Below, one piece after another: positions 8,765 through 19,100 of a stretch of DNA of 39,701 nt; within the stretch, counting starts at the first letter, position 1; every line of letters begins with the position of its first letter. The DNA is taken from positions 1 to 39,701 of the forward strand of contig NZ_OANU01000013.1 in the NCBI RefSeq assembly GCF_900089835.1. Direction: 5' to 3'. A model generated the notes under the pieces. That model did not search any database and had not been told where the DNA came from. It saw nothing but the letters and a program-made list of their open reading frames with translations. The DNA comes from Vibrio thalassae (GTDB lineage Bacteria > Pseudomonadota > Gammaproteobacteria > Enterobacterales > Vibrionaceae). The position numbers and the translations under genes were made by a program.

Positions 8765-9933
8765 AACTCCTTGGAGCTAGTTTGCTCCTCACCTTGCGCT
8801 TTGAACGCATTGATATCAGAGGCTTGTACTACATCTCCCGTATCGTTACCCCACGCATTTCGTTGGTAAGTCACTACTGCTGCTATCTCTTTGTCGGTCA
8901 ATTGATTTGCGAACGACTGCATCGCTGTCCCACTTACACCGTCAACTATTTTGCTGATGTGAATCGACACATCTCCCGTCGTTGCAACGGTACTGCCAGC
9001 GATAGCAGGAAAAGCCCCGGGTATGCCTTGACCGTTTGCTTGATGGCATACAGCACAACGACCTGCATACACTTCTTCACCTACGCTCATCAACTCACCC
9101 AGAGGCAGCGTGGCGTCAAGCGACTTCGCCGCTTCCTCTGCCGCTAAGGCCATTTCTTGTTTCTTCTCAGCTAACCATGCGTCATAGTCACTCTGCTCCA
9201 TCGCTTGGACGACAATCGGCATAAATCCATGAGCTTTACCGCACAGTTCGGCACATTGACCTCGGTACACGCCTGGTTCGTCAATCTTGGTCCAAGCTTC
9301 ATTAATAAAACCCGGGATCGTGTCCTTTTTGACGGCAAAATCCGGCACCCACCAAGAATGAATAACATCATCGGATGTCATTAAAAATCGGATCTTTTGG
9401 TTAATGGGAACGACGAGTGGATTGTCTACTTCAAGTAGATAATGTGCCCCTTTTGCTTCAATACCGTCAATCTGCTTTTGAGAGGTTGCCAATAGCGAGA
9501 AGAAGTTGACATCTTCTCCAAAATATTCGTAATGCCATTTCCACTGCGAGCCAGTTATTTTTATGGTGATATCAGATCGGGAAGTATCTTCCATTGCGAC
9601 GAGAGTTTTCGTCGCTGGAATCGCCATCGCAATCAGAATAACGATAGGAATGACGGTCCATACAATTTCAACTTTGGTACTTTCATGGAAATTGGCCGCA
9701 ACGGCGCCGCGTGATTTTCTGTGCTTGAAAATGGAGTAGAACATCACGCCAAACACAACGAATGCGATTGCACAACAGATGTAGAAAATCAACATGTGCA
9801 GGTCATAGACTTGGTTACTGATATCAGTAACACCACGAGTCAGGTTAAAGCCGTTCGACTCGGCGATGAGAGGTTGACTGATTAGCGTAGCAGCCACCCC
9901 TATCCATAAGTGAATAGTCAGCAATCTCTTCAA
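8761..9933 (-). CDS. ctaC: Cytochrome c oxidase subunit II with fused cytochrome c domain
   Basis: 390 residues: signal peptide ([16 protein letters not shown]), two membrane helices, an aromatic stretch [12 protein letters not shown], a cupredoxin CuA domain with all ligands ([27 protein letters not shown]), then a C-terminal c-type cytochrome domain with CAVCH and a later methionine. This caa3-like layout lets the subunit accept electrons through its own heme c. The start is placed at a TTG at 9933: AAGGAG lies 7 bases upstream and a clean signal peptide follows; the longer TTG-started frame from 9981 has neither. It is the first gene of the operon. Confidence 0.93.
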   Translation of the reverse strand: MKRLLTIHLWIGVAATLISQPLIAESNGFNLTRGVTDISNQVYDLHMLIFYICCAIAFVVFGVMFYSIFKHRKSRGAVAANFHESTKVEIVWTVIPIVILIAMAIPATKTLVAMEDTSRSDITIKITGSQWKWHYEYFGEDVNFFSLLATSQKQIDGIEAKGAHYLLEVDNPLVVPINQKIRFLMTSDDVIHSWWVPDFAVKKDTIPGFINEAWTKIDEPGVYRGQCAELCGKAHGFMPIVVQAMEQSDYDAWLAEKKQEMALAAEEAAKSLDATLPLGELMSVGEEVYAGRCAVCHQANGQGIPGAFPAIAGSTVATTGDVSIHISKIVDGVSGTAMQSFANQLTDKEIAAVVTYQRNAWGNDTGDVVQASDINAFKAQGEEQTSSKEL

Positions 9934-10498
9934 AAGATTTCTCCTTTGCCTAGCCACGTCTTTCCCAACGTGGTTCCCCAATGACTTATACCAAGCACGT
10001 CTGAAGAGTGATCAAACTATTCAGGATGGCAAAGCCCGCAACCAAAACCCAACTAACTGTGATTCGACGACGTCTAACGAAGACCAACTAGGTTTATCAA
10101 CTCAAACATGAGTCTCAAAAAATAAAGCTAAACTGCAAAAGTACTCGGTCATACAAATGGCATAACCACTTACTTATTAAGTCCGATGTTAATAAAATAC
10201 AACACAAAATGATTTGTTATACTTTTGTTAACTAAAGGCTAGTTAGAGAATTCAAGATTCGCAAGGATAAAAATAAACCGTCACTTTTTGTGATGGTGGC
10301 CCATCGATTACCTTTTAAATTTTGACAAACTACACAATAGCGTGTTTGAGGACCAGGACAACATGTGGATTCTGTCGCTGCTCACAAAATACGTAAAAAG
10401 CATGAATCTAACCTTAGAATTATTTTATTATTGTATTACAATATTGCATATTGTCTTCATTCCCTTTAGAAACACTTTGTATTTACAAGAGAGTTGGT
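9934..10498. other. Gene-free divergent region between the cta operon and the lyase gene
   Basis: About 565 bases without a supported gene. It must carry the promoter of the cta operon (minus) and of the lyase (plus). I see a CCGTCAC/GTGATGG hairpin at about 10289-10307 and, close to the lyase, the palindrome TTGTATTACAA at 10431-10441. The rest is AT-rich with no clear signal. Confidence 0.4.
10431..10441. promoter_or_regulatory. TTGTATTACAA palindrome, possible GntR/FadR-type operator
   Basis: A perfect 11-base palindrome (TTGTA-T-TACAA) 57 bases before the lyase start. GntR-family regulators often bind sites of this form. No cognate regulator is adjacent; the nearest GntR protein is HutC, whose own site in this window (TTGTATATACAA) is similar but one base longer. 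Confidence 0.35.
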
Positions 10499-12466
10499 AT
10501 GGGTAACGACAAATCATTCGATGCAATCAAGGCTATGAAGCTGGAAAATGACACTTCTGCTGGCAATTTGGTTGATCTACTACCTATTGAAGTTCAAAAG
10601 CGAGACTTTGACCTGTCTTTCCTAGATAACCTTGCAGAGGCTCGCCCTCGCCTACTCATTCAAGCCAATGAACTTGACGAATTTAAATCAAAAGTTATGC
10701 AAGATGAGTCTCACTGCATGTTTGACGACTTCATCAATAACTCAACGGTCAAATTTTTCGATACTGAGCCTTACGCAGAACCTCAACCTTACCCAGAAGA
10801 AACGGTTGGTAAAGCTTCTCTATGGCGACCTTATTGGCGTCAAATGTATGTAGATTGCCAGATGGCGCTCAATGCGACACGCAATCTTGCAATCGCAGGT
10901 ATTGTCAAAGACGACAAAGAACTTATTGGCAAAGCTAAAGCTTGGACGCTCCAACTCGCGTCCTATGACCCAGATGGCGTAACATCTCGCGGCTACAACG
11001 ACGAAGCCGCCTTCCGCGTCATCGCAGCAATGGCTTGGGGCTATGACTGGTTACATGGCCACTTTACTGAAGAAGAACGTTCAACAGTACGTAAAGCATT
11101 AGTGACTCGTTTAGATGAAATTATGCATCACCTGAAAGTCACCGTTGACCTATTAAATAATCCATTGAACAGTCACGGTGTTCGTTCTATTTCTTCCGCT
11201 ATTATCCCGACGTGTATTGCGCTCTATCACGACCATCCTAAAGCTGGTGAATATATTGCTTATGCGTTGGAATACTATGCCGTCCATTATCCGCCATGGG
11301 GTGGTGAAGATGGTGGCTGGGCAGAAGGTCCAGATTATTGGAATACGCAAACTGCCTTCCTAGGTGAAGCATTCGATCTGTTAAAAGCATACTGTGGTAT
11401 AGATATGTTCAATAAAACATTCTACGAAAACACAGGAGACTTCCCACTTTATTGCATGCCAGTTCACTCGAAGCGAGCCAGCTTCTGCGACCAATCTTCT
11501 ATCGGTGACTTCCCTGGGTTAAAACTTGCGTACAACATCAAGCATTATGCTGGAGTAAATCAAAAGCCTGAATACGTATGGTATTACAACCAGTTGAAAG
11601 GGCGTGATACTGAAGCACATACCAAGTTCTATAACTTTGGTTGGTGGGACTTTGGCTATGACGATCTTCGTTTTAATATTCTTTGGGATGCACCTGAAGA
11701 AAAAGCGCCGTAAAACGATCCGTTGTTAAAAGTGTTCCCTATCACCGGCTGGGCGGCTTTCCACAACAAGATGACGGAACGTGATAACCATATCCACATG
11801 GTCTTTAAATGTTCGCCATTTGGTTCAATTAGCCACTCACACGGTGACCAAAATGCGTTTACACTGCATGCCTTTGGTGAAACATTAGCATCTATCACCG
11901 GCTACTATGGTGGGTTTGGCGTCGATATGCATACGAAGTGGCGTCGTCATACTTTTTCTAAGAACTTGCCCCTGTTTAATGGCAAAGGACAGTACGGAGA
12001 GAACAAAAACACCAAATTTGAAGGCCACCAAGACCGCTTCTGTATCGAAGCAGGCGGTCAAATCACAGACTATGACACAGACTCTGACGTCAAATTTGTA
12101 GAGGGCGACGCAACCGAATCCTACAAGTTCTTTACACCAGATATCGAATCCTACAAACGTAAGATTTGGTTCGTGAAAGGCAAGCTCTTTGTGATCCAAG
12201 ACAAAGCACACCTAGCTGTGAGCTTTATCAATCAGAGCGCGGAGCAAATTACGTCAGTGACCAACGTCGAAGGCTTTGGCGATGTGGACCCTTACGAGTT
12301 CCAAGAACTCGAGATCCACCGTCATGTAGAAGTAGAATTTTCTGCATCAAAACAACACGACATTGTTACGTTGCTTGTCCCTAACAAGAATAGCGGGGAA
12401 CAAGTTCAGGTGTCGCATAGCGTCCGCGATAATGCACTAACACTTGTTGTAGATGGTAAACAGTGA
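10499..12466 (+). pseudogene. PL15-like alginate/heparinase II-III-type lyase, split by an in-frame TAA
   Basis: Two open stretches in the same frame (10499-11713 and 11714-12466) form one protein of about 655 residues, interrupted only by TAA at 11711-11713. The first part has a DUF4962-like alpha-toroid domain (ARPRLLIQANE, GYNDEAAFRVIAAMAWGYDW, LNNPLNSHGVRS). The second has the heparinase II/III beta-sandwich signature SHSHGDQNAFTLHAFGE. The join reads EEKAP-stop-NDPLLKVFPITG, so a single base change (for example GAA to TAA) explains it. The start at 10499 follows AGAGAG; an upstream TTG is less likely. Enzymes of this type degrade oligoalginate. The catalytic signature would be lost unless the stop is read through. 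Confidence 0.85.
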
Positions 12467-12504
12467 CCATAGATTTATAGTGGTTCAACGACTTTCAAAG
12501 ATAA

Positions 12505-12540
12505 AGCCTTCACTGCATTTCAGCGTTGAAGGCTCTTTTT
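12505..12540. terminator. Hairpin terminator between the lyase and the FAH gene
   Basis: Stem AGCCTTCA / TGAAGGCT with a partly paired 14-base loop, followed by CTTTTTA on the plus strand. It lies between convergent genes and may serve the lyase mainly. Confidence 0.7.
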
Positions 12541-12548
12541 ATTAAGGG

Positions 12549-13163
12549 TTATATCGCCAACCATTCTACTTCAACAATGGCTTTTCCCGCGTATTTAATA
12601 CGACCGAGAAACCTATCTCCAGCGACTATCTCACCAACCCCTTGGGGCGTCCCCGTCATCACAATATCTCCATCTTGCAATTCGGTGTAAGAAGCCAGTT
12701 CTTGTAAAATCACGTCTGGTTTATACAACATCTGTTTGGTGCCACCTAATTGCATTCGCATACTATTGATAAACAACTCCACCTCAAGCTCACAGACATC
12801 CATATCTGATAATGGAATGAAACGGCTAAATTTGGCCGAGTTATCAAACGCTTTAGCTCTTTCCCAAGGCAGACCCTTCTGTTTCAACTTAGTCTGTAAG
12901 CTTCGTTTGGTAAGATCTAATCCAAAGCCCACTGCGTAGAGTTGTCGGTTGCGGATAAGGAAGCAAATTTCTGCCTCGTAATGAAGAGGCTCATCAAGGT
13001 AAGAATAAAGCTCTGATGCGATACTAGAGTTTGGTTTGTTGAACACCACCATATCTTCAGGGATCTCATTCCCTAATTCATTGATGTGTTCGACGTAGTT
13101 ACGGCCTACGCACAAGATCTTCGATGGGAAAAAAGAGTCATCTCCAACAAATACCGCTTTCAT
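12549..13163 (-). CDS. Fumarylacetoacetate hydrolase (FAH) family protein
   Basis: A compact 204-residue FAH-fold hydrolase, the single-domain type that includes YcgM-like acylpyruvases. Motifs: KILCVGRNYVEHINELGNE, VVFNKPNSSI, the metal-site segment LHYEAEICFLI, GLDLTKRSLQ, and the C-terminal DGDIVMTGTPQGVGEI. It hydrolyses C-C bonds in 3-oxo or acylpyruvate compounds in the cytoplasm; the substrate is unknown. The start at 13163 has AAGGA upstream; the longer frame adds 11 residues without support. It is divergent from hutC across about 240 bases; a role in amino-acid breakdown is possible but not shown. Confidence 0.85.
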   Translation of the reverse strand: MKAVFVGDDSFFPSKILCVGRNYVEHINELGNEIPEDMVVFNKPNSSIASELYSYLDEPLHYEAEICFLIRNRQLYAVGFGLDLTKRSLQTKLKQKGLPWERAKAFDNSAKFSRFIPLSDMDVCELEVELFINSMRMQLGGTKQMLYKPDVILQELASYTELQDGDIVMTGTPQGVGEIVAGDRFLGRIKYAGKAIVEVEWLAI

Positions 13164-13371
13164 TGCCCTTCCTTGACTGACAGGTAAATTCAACACTAAG
13201 AACTGTGCATTTTAGCGGATTTATAGTGACAGACTTATGATTTAGAAGAGTATTTTGCAAAGTTGAGGCAAGGATCGAGATTTGAGTTGTTATCGTAGTT
13301 GCGCACCCAGCCCACAGATTTGATAGGATTTCATCTAACTCCTTGCATTTTAATTCAATTTCGACAACCAT

Positions 13372-13383
13372 TTGTATATTCAA
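13372..13383. promoter_or_regulatory. HutC-type operator before hutC
   Basis: TTGTATATTCAA matches the perfect palindrome TTGTATATACAA found before hutI at 11 of 12 positions and lies 23 bases before the hutC start. It suggests autoregulation. A related CTGTATATTCAA occurs at 13421-13432 inside the coding region. Confidence 0.55.
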
Positions 13384-13405
13384 TTTATCGAGTGACGAGT
13401 CGTTA

Positions 13406-14116
13406 ATGTCCGCTGAGCCCCTGTATATTCAAATCAAACAATACATCGAACAGAAGATCGACCAAGGGCACTGGCCTGTTGGACAGCGTATCTCCACCGA
13501 AATGGAGCTCACCGAACAGTTTTCTGTCAGTCGAATGACCGTTAATAAAGCCATTAGGGATCTGGTAGGTGACGGAAAATTAGAGCGGCGGCCAAGGCTT
13601 GGTACGTTCGTAAAAAAGCAGAGTGAAAAGGCTGAGAGTCCTCTACTTGATACACGAAACATCGCCAAAGAAGTCGCTTCTCGAGGTAAAACTTATTCGT
13701 GCGATGTCATTAAACACCTGGCAACCAAAGCCGATCAGAATATCGCCACCAAGCTAGGCGTTATGTTGGGGAGCTCGGTCTACTACAGTGAGATCTTACA
13801 CAAAGAAAACGACCTTCCTATTCAGTTGGAGTGTCGTTGGGTGAACGCAAAGTTTGCACCTGACTATTACAAACAAGATTTCTCGAAAGTCACTCCAAAC
13901 GAGTACTTAACGCTAAACTGCCCAATGACTGCCGTTGAACATACCGTCGAAGCCATTATTTGTAATGATGAAATTGGTCAGAGGCTCGAAATGACGACAA
14001 AAGAGCCTTGTTTATTGCTCCACAGAAGAACATGGAGTGACGACCGCCTTATCAGTACAGCCTTGCTCTACCATCCCGGAAGCCGCTATCAGCTGAGCTC
14101 GAAAGTCACCCTTTAG
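13406..14116 (+). CDS. hutC: Histidine utilisation repressor, GntR/HutC family
   Basis: A 236-residue repressor with an N-terminal winged helix (PLYIQIKQYIEQKI, STEMELTEQFSVSRMTVNKA, GDGKLERRPRLGTFV; residues about 5-75) and a C-terminal UTRA ligand domain (about 90-230) that binds urocanate in this family. It should block hutIGUH until histidine breakdown makes urocanate. The start at 13406 gives the standard GntR N terminus; an upstream TTG adds residues with no match. It stands about 1 kb before hutI in the same direction, separated by a broken outer-membrane protein gene. Confidence 0.92.
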   Translation: MSAEPLYIQIKQYIEQKIDQGHWPVGQRISTEMELTEQFSVSRMTVNKAIRDLVGDGKLERRPRLGTFVKKQSEKAESPLLDTRNIAKEVASRGKTYSCDVIKHLATKADQNIATKLGVMLGSSVYYSEILHKENDLPIQLECRWVNAKFAPDYYKQDFSKVTPNEYLTLNCPMTAVEHTVEAIICNDEIGQRLEMTTKEPCLLLHRRTWSDDRLISTALLYHPGSRYQLSSKVTL

Positions 14117-14278
14117 TCACGTGTAATACTCTCTATTTAAACAAACTAAACTACCCACTAATTTGTAAGCTAACTAACGAAAATACAAAAAGTTAGCTTA
14201 CGTTGACTTACCCCAAAATCTAAGCTTCAATGTTAGGATTTCTCGCATAATAACCACATAAACCAGTGAGAAATCAGA

Positions 14279-14818
14279 ATGAAAAAAACAGTCTTAGCAC
14301 TTTCTTTAGACATCGCCGCTTTCTCTACGTCATCTTTGGCCAACGAAGGCTTCTACGTTGGTGCTTCTTATTCAAAAATGAGCTACGACGCGGCGTTTGT
14401 AAGCAGTAACGAAGTGACAAATGGCTACTCAGCGAATGGCGGCTATGATTTTGCTTTGGGTAGCTTTTTTGTACTTGGTACAGAGCTAGAATATAAGAAT
14501 CTTGGTTCAACCAAAGAGTCTTTCCTCAACGATTATTACACCTTGTCGATGACCTCATACGGAATCAATGTCATCCCAAAACTTTATATGGGCGATCGTT
14601 TTTACGCGCTAGCAAAGCTAGGTTTCCACAAAATTAATTCTGAAGTTGAAACTAACGTTTCGGTCAACGGTTCATCAGTCTCCGACACTGCGTTCGTATA
14701 CGGACTCGGTCTTGCCTACGACATCACGGAACACTTTGCGATTTAAGCTAGCTACGAAATTCACAACATTGCTGTCTACGATACCAAGTCTGCCAACCTT
14801 GGAGTGAAATTTAACTTC
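14279..14818 (+). pseudogene. Outer-membrane beta-barrel protein with premature stop
   Basis: The open frame (14279-14746) gives 155 residues: a signal peptide ending SSLA before NEGFYVGASYS, and alternating beta-strand sequence of the 8-strand OmpA/OmpX-like barrel type. It stops with TAA at 14744-14746, in the middle of ITEHFAI. The same frame goes on for 24 codons as ASYEIHNIAVYDTKSANLGV then KFNF, which is exactly how such barrels end (C-terminal Phe). So the last strands are cut off by a single codon change, and the truncated product should not assemble. The normal stop after the Phe is not seen either. Function unknown. Confidence 0.75.
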
Positions 14819-14855
14819 AAATCTTCCCTATATATGGCAAATTGTACTCACTTCC

Positions 14856-14887
14856 GTAGGTCACCGTATAGTGGCCTACTTCTGTTT
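14856..14887 (+). terminator. Hairpin after the outer-membrane protein gene
   Basis: Stem GTAGGTCAC / GTGGCCTAC (9 pairs with one T-G) and loop CGTATA, followed by TTCTGTTT. The T tract is imperfect. Confidence 0.55.
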
Positions 14888-15056
14888 AAGATCTTGTATA
14901 TCAGTCAGTTAAACCACAGAGTTACCGCCGTTAAGATTTAAAATCACCTAACCTGCTCCTTCTATTTAATCATCTACTAAAACCTCAAATCTTAGACGCT
15001 TAGATCACATTTTGTACGATGCACTATTGATCAATTGTATATATTCTACTAAATAT

Positions 15057-15068
15057 TTGTATATACAA
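15057..15068. promoter_or_regulatory. HutC operator at the hutI promoter
   Basis: TTGTATATACAA is a perfect 12-base palindrome 18 bases before the hutI start and matches the HutC site known from other bacteria. A second half-like site (TTGTATATATTC) lies at 15035-15046. A TTGATC at 15028 and an AT-rich box near 15050, 16-17 bases apart, could be the promoter, which would put the operator over the transcription start. Confidence 0.7.
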
Positions 15069-15086
15069 TAAAGCTTTGGATTAAAC

Positions 15087-16319
15087 ATGCACTTAATTCT
15101 AAAAAATGCCCGACTTGTTACTATGGAAGAAGGCTCAACTGGATACACTCCTACGGAGCCTTGTTACCTGCTTATTCGCAGTGGGTTAATCGTCGCTATG
15201 GGTGAAGACCTATCCACACTCTACGGCAATACGCCAAAAGAGTGGTCAGATTGTCCAGTACTCGATTGTGCTGGCAGTATTGTGACACCCGGATTAATTG
15301 ATCCCCATACACACTTGGTTTTTGCCGGGAGTCGAACACAAGAATTCGAAGCACGTTTAAACGGCGAATCCTACCAAGCTATCGCTCAGCGCGGTGGCGG
15401 TATTAACAGTACGGTTGCCTCGACTCGTACCGCCTCTGTGGATGAGCTAATTGAACTTGCCCTACCAAGGTTGGACAGTTTGATTAAAAGTGGCTGTACA
15501 ACTATCGAAGTGAAGTCAGGTTACGGATTGACGCTAGAAGATGAAGCGAAGATGTTGGTGGCCGCCAAGTCGTTAGAAAACCATAGACGCGTCAGTATTA
15601 CCACGACGTTACTCGCAGCACATACTGTCCCCCCTGAATATCAGGATAGAGCGGACGAGTACATAAACTACGTGGTAACCGACATCATCCCTCACGTCGC
15701 AAAACACAACTTGGCAGATTCTGTCGACGTGTTTTGTGAATCCATAGGATTTACTCTAGAGCAAACTGAACGTGTTTTTGCCGCAGCTAAGGCACATGGT
15801 CTTGCTGTCAAAGGGCACACAGAGCAGCTCAGTAACCTTGGCGGCAGTGTACTTGCCGCTCAATATCAAGCACAGTCGGTCGACCATATTGAATATCTGG
15901 ACTTAGCAGGCGTAAAGGCCCTTGCCACTTCAGGGACAGTAGCAACACTTTTGCCCGGGGCATTTTACTTCTTAAGAGAAACACAACTGCCGCCCATTGA
16001 ATGGCTGCGTGAGTTTAACGTGCCAATGGCAATCGGTAGCGACATTAATCCCGGAACCTCTCCATTTGCAGACCTACAGTTAATGATGAATATGGCTTGT
16101 ACCTTATTTCGTCTAACGCCAGAGGAAGCGCTTCGTGGTGTGACATGCCATGCTGCGGCAGCAATTGGTCAGAAAGACACCATAGGACAAATCCGCAAAG
16201 GATTTAAAGCCAATTTAGCCATTTGGGATATCAACCATCCGAGCGAGCTTAGCTATCAGTATGGACTGAAAGGACTTAAACAACGTATCTTTGCTGGGAG
16301 TATCGAACATGTCGCCTAA
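15087..16319 (+). CDS. hutI: Imidazolonepropionase
   Basis: Third step of histidine breakdown: hydrolyses imidazolone propionate to N-formimino-glutamate. 410 residues of the amidohydrolase superfamily, with metal ligands in DPHTHLVFAG (His74, His76), the EVKSGYGL loop, KGHTEQLS, VDHIEYL, and the Asp of GSDINPGTSPF. It is the first gene of the hutIGUH operon, with the HutC operator directly upstream. The hutG start lies inside its last codons, so the two are translationally coupled. Confidence 0.96.
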   Translation: MHLILKNARLVTMEEGSTGYTPTEPCYLLIRSGLIVAMGEDLSTLYGNTPKEWSDCPVLDCAGSIVTPGLIDPHTHLVFAGSRTQEFEARLNGESYQAIAQRGGGINSTVASTRTASVDELIELALPRLDSLIKSGCTTIEVKSGYGLTLEDEAKMLVAAKSLENHRRVSITTTLLAAHTVPPEYQDRADEYINYVVTDIIPHVAKHNLADSVDVFCESIGFTLEQTERVFAAAKAHGLAVKGHTEQLSNLGGSVLAAQYQAQSVDHIEYLDLAGVKALATSGTVATLLPGAFYFLRETQLPPIEWLREFNVPMAIGSDINPGTSPFADLQLMMNMACTLFRLTPEEALRGVTCHAAAAIGQKDTIGQIRKGFKANLAIWDINHPSELSYQYGLKGLKQRIFAGSIEHVA

Positions 16320-17304
16320 AGCAATCAATACTCAGCACAGTTTTACTTGGTCTGGCCGTGACGACCTAGAAGATGGCGAGAAGCGTCTCAGAGTTCATCA
16401 CGTCATTACACAGATTCATGAGCTAATGTCTGACACTTGTGGTACTCAACTTCTAGGTTTTGAAACCGATGAGGGCGTGTCCAGAAACAAAGGCAGAGTT
16501 GGCGCTAAAACGGCACCTGATGCTATCCGTGGTGCCTTAAGTAATTTGGCTTGGCACTCTGAAACTAAGATTTTAGACCTAGGCAATTCCGGCTCACACA
16601 ACACATCGTTGGAACAAAATCAACGTACAACAGCCGAAATCATTACCAATGCCCTCTCGCATGGACCTGTCGTCGTGCTCGGCGGTGGACATGAAATCGC
16701 TTGGCCATCTTTCTTAGGGCTATCAAACTACCTACGCCAAAGCGAACCCAATCCCAGAATCGGTATCATCAATTTCGACGCTCATTTCGATCTTCGAGAG
16801 TATCAATCTGAAGCCGTGCCCTTAAAGCCGAGCTCTGGAACACCATTCTCGCAAATTGCTGACCACTGCCAATCAGAGCAACTCGCTTTCGAATACCTTT
16901 GTATCGGCATCAGTTCAACTTCCAATACACAAGCCTTATTTGATAAAGCGCAGCGCTTGAATGTTCGCTATATCGAAGACACACAGCTACTGCTTAACCC
17001 CCACACACCAATGCTTGAGGAACTTGAACAGTTTATTGCCAGCGTCGACTACCTCTATCTCACAATCGATCTAGATGTGTTCAATGCAGCGCTTGCTCCG
17101 GGAGTCAGTGCTCCCGCTGCTATTGGTTTATCCATTGAACACTTCTATCCATTTTTTAACGCGATATTACAGCACAACAATAAGTTGCTGATGGCGGATA
17201 TCGCTGAATGTAACCCTACTTATGACATTGATAATCGCACCGCCAAACTCGCCGCTAGGCTCTGTTGGCAAATGCTAACTGCCATGTCCAAGCAGCAAAA
17301 ATAA
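16309..17304 (+). CDS. hutG: Formimidoylglutamase
   Basis: Hydrolyses N-formimino-L-glutamate to glutamate and formamide, the last hut step in this variant. 331 residues of the arginase/ureohydrolase family; binuclear Mn ligands appear in LGGGHEIAWP, NFDAHFDLR and TIDLDVFNAALAPGVSAP. The ATG at 16309 is 8 bases after GGGAG and overlaps the hutI end by 11 bases; a TTG further up belongs to the hutI frame region and is not needed. Presence of HutG rather than HutF/deformylase means the formamide route. Confidence 0.95.
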   Translation: MSPKAINTQHSFTWSGRDDLEDGEKRLRVHHVITQIHELMSDTCGTQLLGFETDEGVSRNKGRVGAKTAPDAIRGALSNLAWHSETKILDLGNSGSHNTSLEQNQRTTAEIITNALSHGPVVVLGGGHEIAWPSFLGLSNYLRQSEPNPRIGIINFDAHFDLREYQSEAVPLKPSSGTPFSQIADHCQSEQLAFEYLCIGISSTSNTQALFDKAQRLNVRYIEDTQLLLNPHTPMLEELEQFIASVDYLYLTIDLDVFNAALAPGVSAPAAIGLSIEHFYPFFNAILQHNNKLLMADIAECNPTYDIDNRTAKLAARLCWQMLTAMSKQQK

Positions 17305-17398
17305 CCAATAAATAACAATTAACAACCAACTACGTGAAACGCAGTGCGACGCCACATAACAAACCAACTTGGCGTCCACCATTCAAAAGGAAAACAAG

Positions 17399-19090
17399 AT
17401 GACTGATAGTAATAATGCTCGTCTAGATGCAAGTCGCAAAATCAAGGCGCCACATGGCACTGAACTGAATGCCAAATCATGGCTGACAGAAGCGCCACTG
17501 CGCATGCTGATGAACAATCTTGATGACGAAGTTGCTGAGCATCCTCAATCATTAGTGGTTTACGGCGGTATCGGCCGAGCGGCTCGCAATTGGGAGTGTT
17601 ACGACAAGATCGTCGAAGTCCTGAAACGTCTTGAAGACGACCAAACACTTTTAGTCCAATCAGGCAAACCCGTCGGCGTTTTCCCAACACATAAAGACGC
17701 TCCACGCGTATTAATTGCCAATTCCAACTTAGTCCCACATTGGGCCAATTGGGAACACTTTAACGAGCTGGATAAGCAGGGCCTAATGATGTACGGCCAA
17801 ATGACGGCAGGTTCGTGGATTTACATTGGTTCTCAAGGCATCGTTCAAGGCACGTATGAAACCTTTGTGGCGATGGCCAAGCAACATTTTAATGGCGATG
17901 CCAATGGCAAGTGGATTCTAACAGGTGGCCTTGGCGGTATGGGCGGCGCTCAACCACTCGCGGCGACTATGGCTGGCTTTTCAATGATTGCTGTAGAGTG
18001 TGACGAATCTCGTATCGATTATCGTCTAAATACTCGTTATGTCGATAACAAAGCGCATAGCCTCGATGAAGCATTGTCCATTATTAAGAATAGCGACAAA
18101 CCAATCTCAGTTGGTCTACTAGGAAATGCCGCTGATATCTATGCAGAATTGGTAGCGAAAAACATTACACCAGATGTGGTCACCGATCAAACCTCAGCAC
18201 ACGATCCTCTTAACGGCTACTTACCACAAGGCTGGACCATGGAACACGCTAAACAGCAACGTGAAAGCGATCCAACGGGCGTGGTGAAAGCGGCCAAAGC
18301 CTCAATGGCAGTGCAAGTTGCAGCCATTCTAACCATGCAACAACGCGGCTCGGTAGCAACTGACTACGGTAATAACATTCGTCAAATGGCGTTGGAACAA
18401 GGGGTAGAAAACGCGTTTGATTTCCCAGGTTTTGTTCCTGCGTATATCCGTCCACTTTTCTGTGAAGGTATCGGACCTTTCCGTTGGGCTGCACTCTCTG
18501 GTGATCCGGAAGACATCTATAAAACAGACCAAAAAGTCAAAGAGCTGATTCCTGATAATCCACATCTGCATAACTGGCTCGACATGGCTCGTGAGCGTAT
18601 TCAGTTCCAAGGTTTACCTGCTCGTATCTGCTGGGTCGGCCTGAAAGATCGTGAGCGTTTGGGTCAGGCTTTCAATGAAATGGTGAAGAATGGCGAACTA
18701 AAAGCACCTGTGGTTATTGGTCGTGATCATCTTGATTCAGGTTCAGTAGCCAGTCCAAACCGTGAAACCGAAGGCATGATGGACGGCTCAGATGCGGTAT
18801 CCGATTGGCCATTATTGAACGCCTTACTCAACACTTCAGGCGGTGCCACTTGGGTCTCCCTGCACCACGGCGGCGGTGTAGGCATGGGCTTCTCACAACA
18901 CAGTGGAATGGTCATTTGCTGTGATGGTAGCGATGATGCTGCTCGACGTATTGCGCGCGTTTTACACAATGACCCTGCAACTGGCGTAATGCGCCATGCC
19001 GATGCTGGGTACGACATCGCTAAACAATGTGCCAAAGAACAGGGCCTAGACCTGCCAATGCTGAATCAAAATGATGATAATCGAGCTTAA
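17399..19090 (+). CDS. hutU: Urocanate hydratase (urocanase)
   Basis: Second step: adds water to urocanate to give imidazolone propionate, using tightly bound NAD+ as an electrophile. 563 residues with the family hallmarks [30 protein letters not shown], the [13 protein letters not shown] glycine-rich NAD site, [17 protein letters not shown] (the conserved Cys region), and [16 protein letters not shown]. The ATG at 17399 has AAAAGGA upstream; ten more codons are open before it but without a site. It lies 94 bases after hutG and 10 bases before hutH. Confidence 0.97.
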   Translation: MTDSNNARLDASRKIKAPHGTELNAKSWLTEAPLRMLMNNLDDEVAEHPQSLVVYGGIGRAARNWECYDKIVEVLKRLEDDQTLLVQSGKPVGVFPTHKDAPRVLIANSNLVPHWANWEHFNELDKQGLMMYGQMTAGSWIYIGSQGIVQGTYETFVAMAKQHFNGDANGKWILTGGLGGMGGAQPLAATMAGFSMIAVECDESRIDYRLNTRYVDNKAHSLDEALSIIKNSDKPISVGLLGNAADIYAELVAKNITPDVVTDQTSAHDPLNGYLPQGWTMEHAKQQRESDPTGVVKAAKASMAVQVAAILTMQQRGSVATDYGNNIRQMALEQGVENAFDFPGFVPAYIRPLFCEGIGPFRWAALSGDPEDIYKTDQKVKELIPDNPHLHNWLDMARERIQFQGLPARICWVGLKDRERLGQAFNEMVKNGELKAPVVIGRDHLDSGSVASPNRETEGMMDGSDAVSDWPLLNALLNTSGGATWVSLHHGGGVGMGFSQHSGMVICCDGSDDAARRIARVLHNDPATGVMRHADAGYDIAKQCAKEQGLDLPMLNQNDDNRA

Positions 19091-19100
19091 GGAGCACACC

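Noticed and set aside
10289..10307. CCGTCAC/GTGATGG hairpin as a terminator
   Set aside because: It lies far from any gene end on either strand, and the T tract is on the minus strand where no gene precedes it.
11885..12211. Minus-strand ORF opposite the lyase C-terminal part
   Set aside because: Shadow of the lyase frame, no start site or recognisable sequence.
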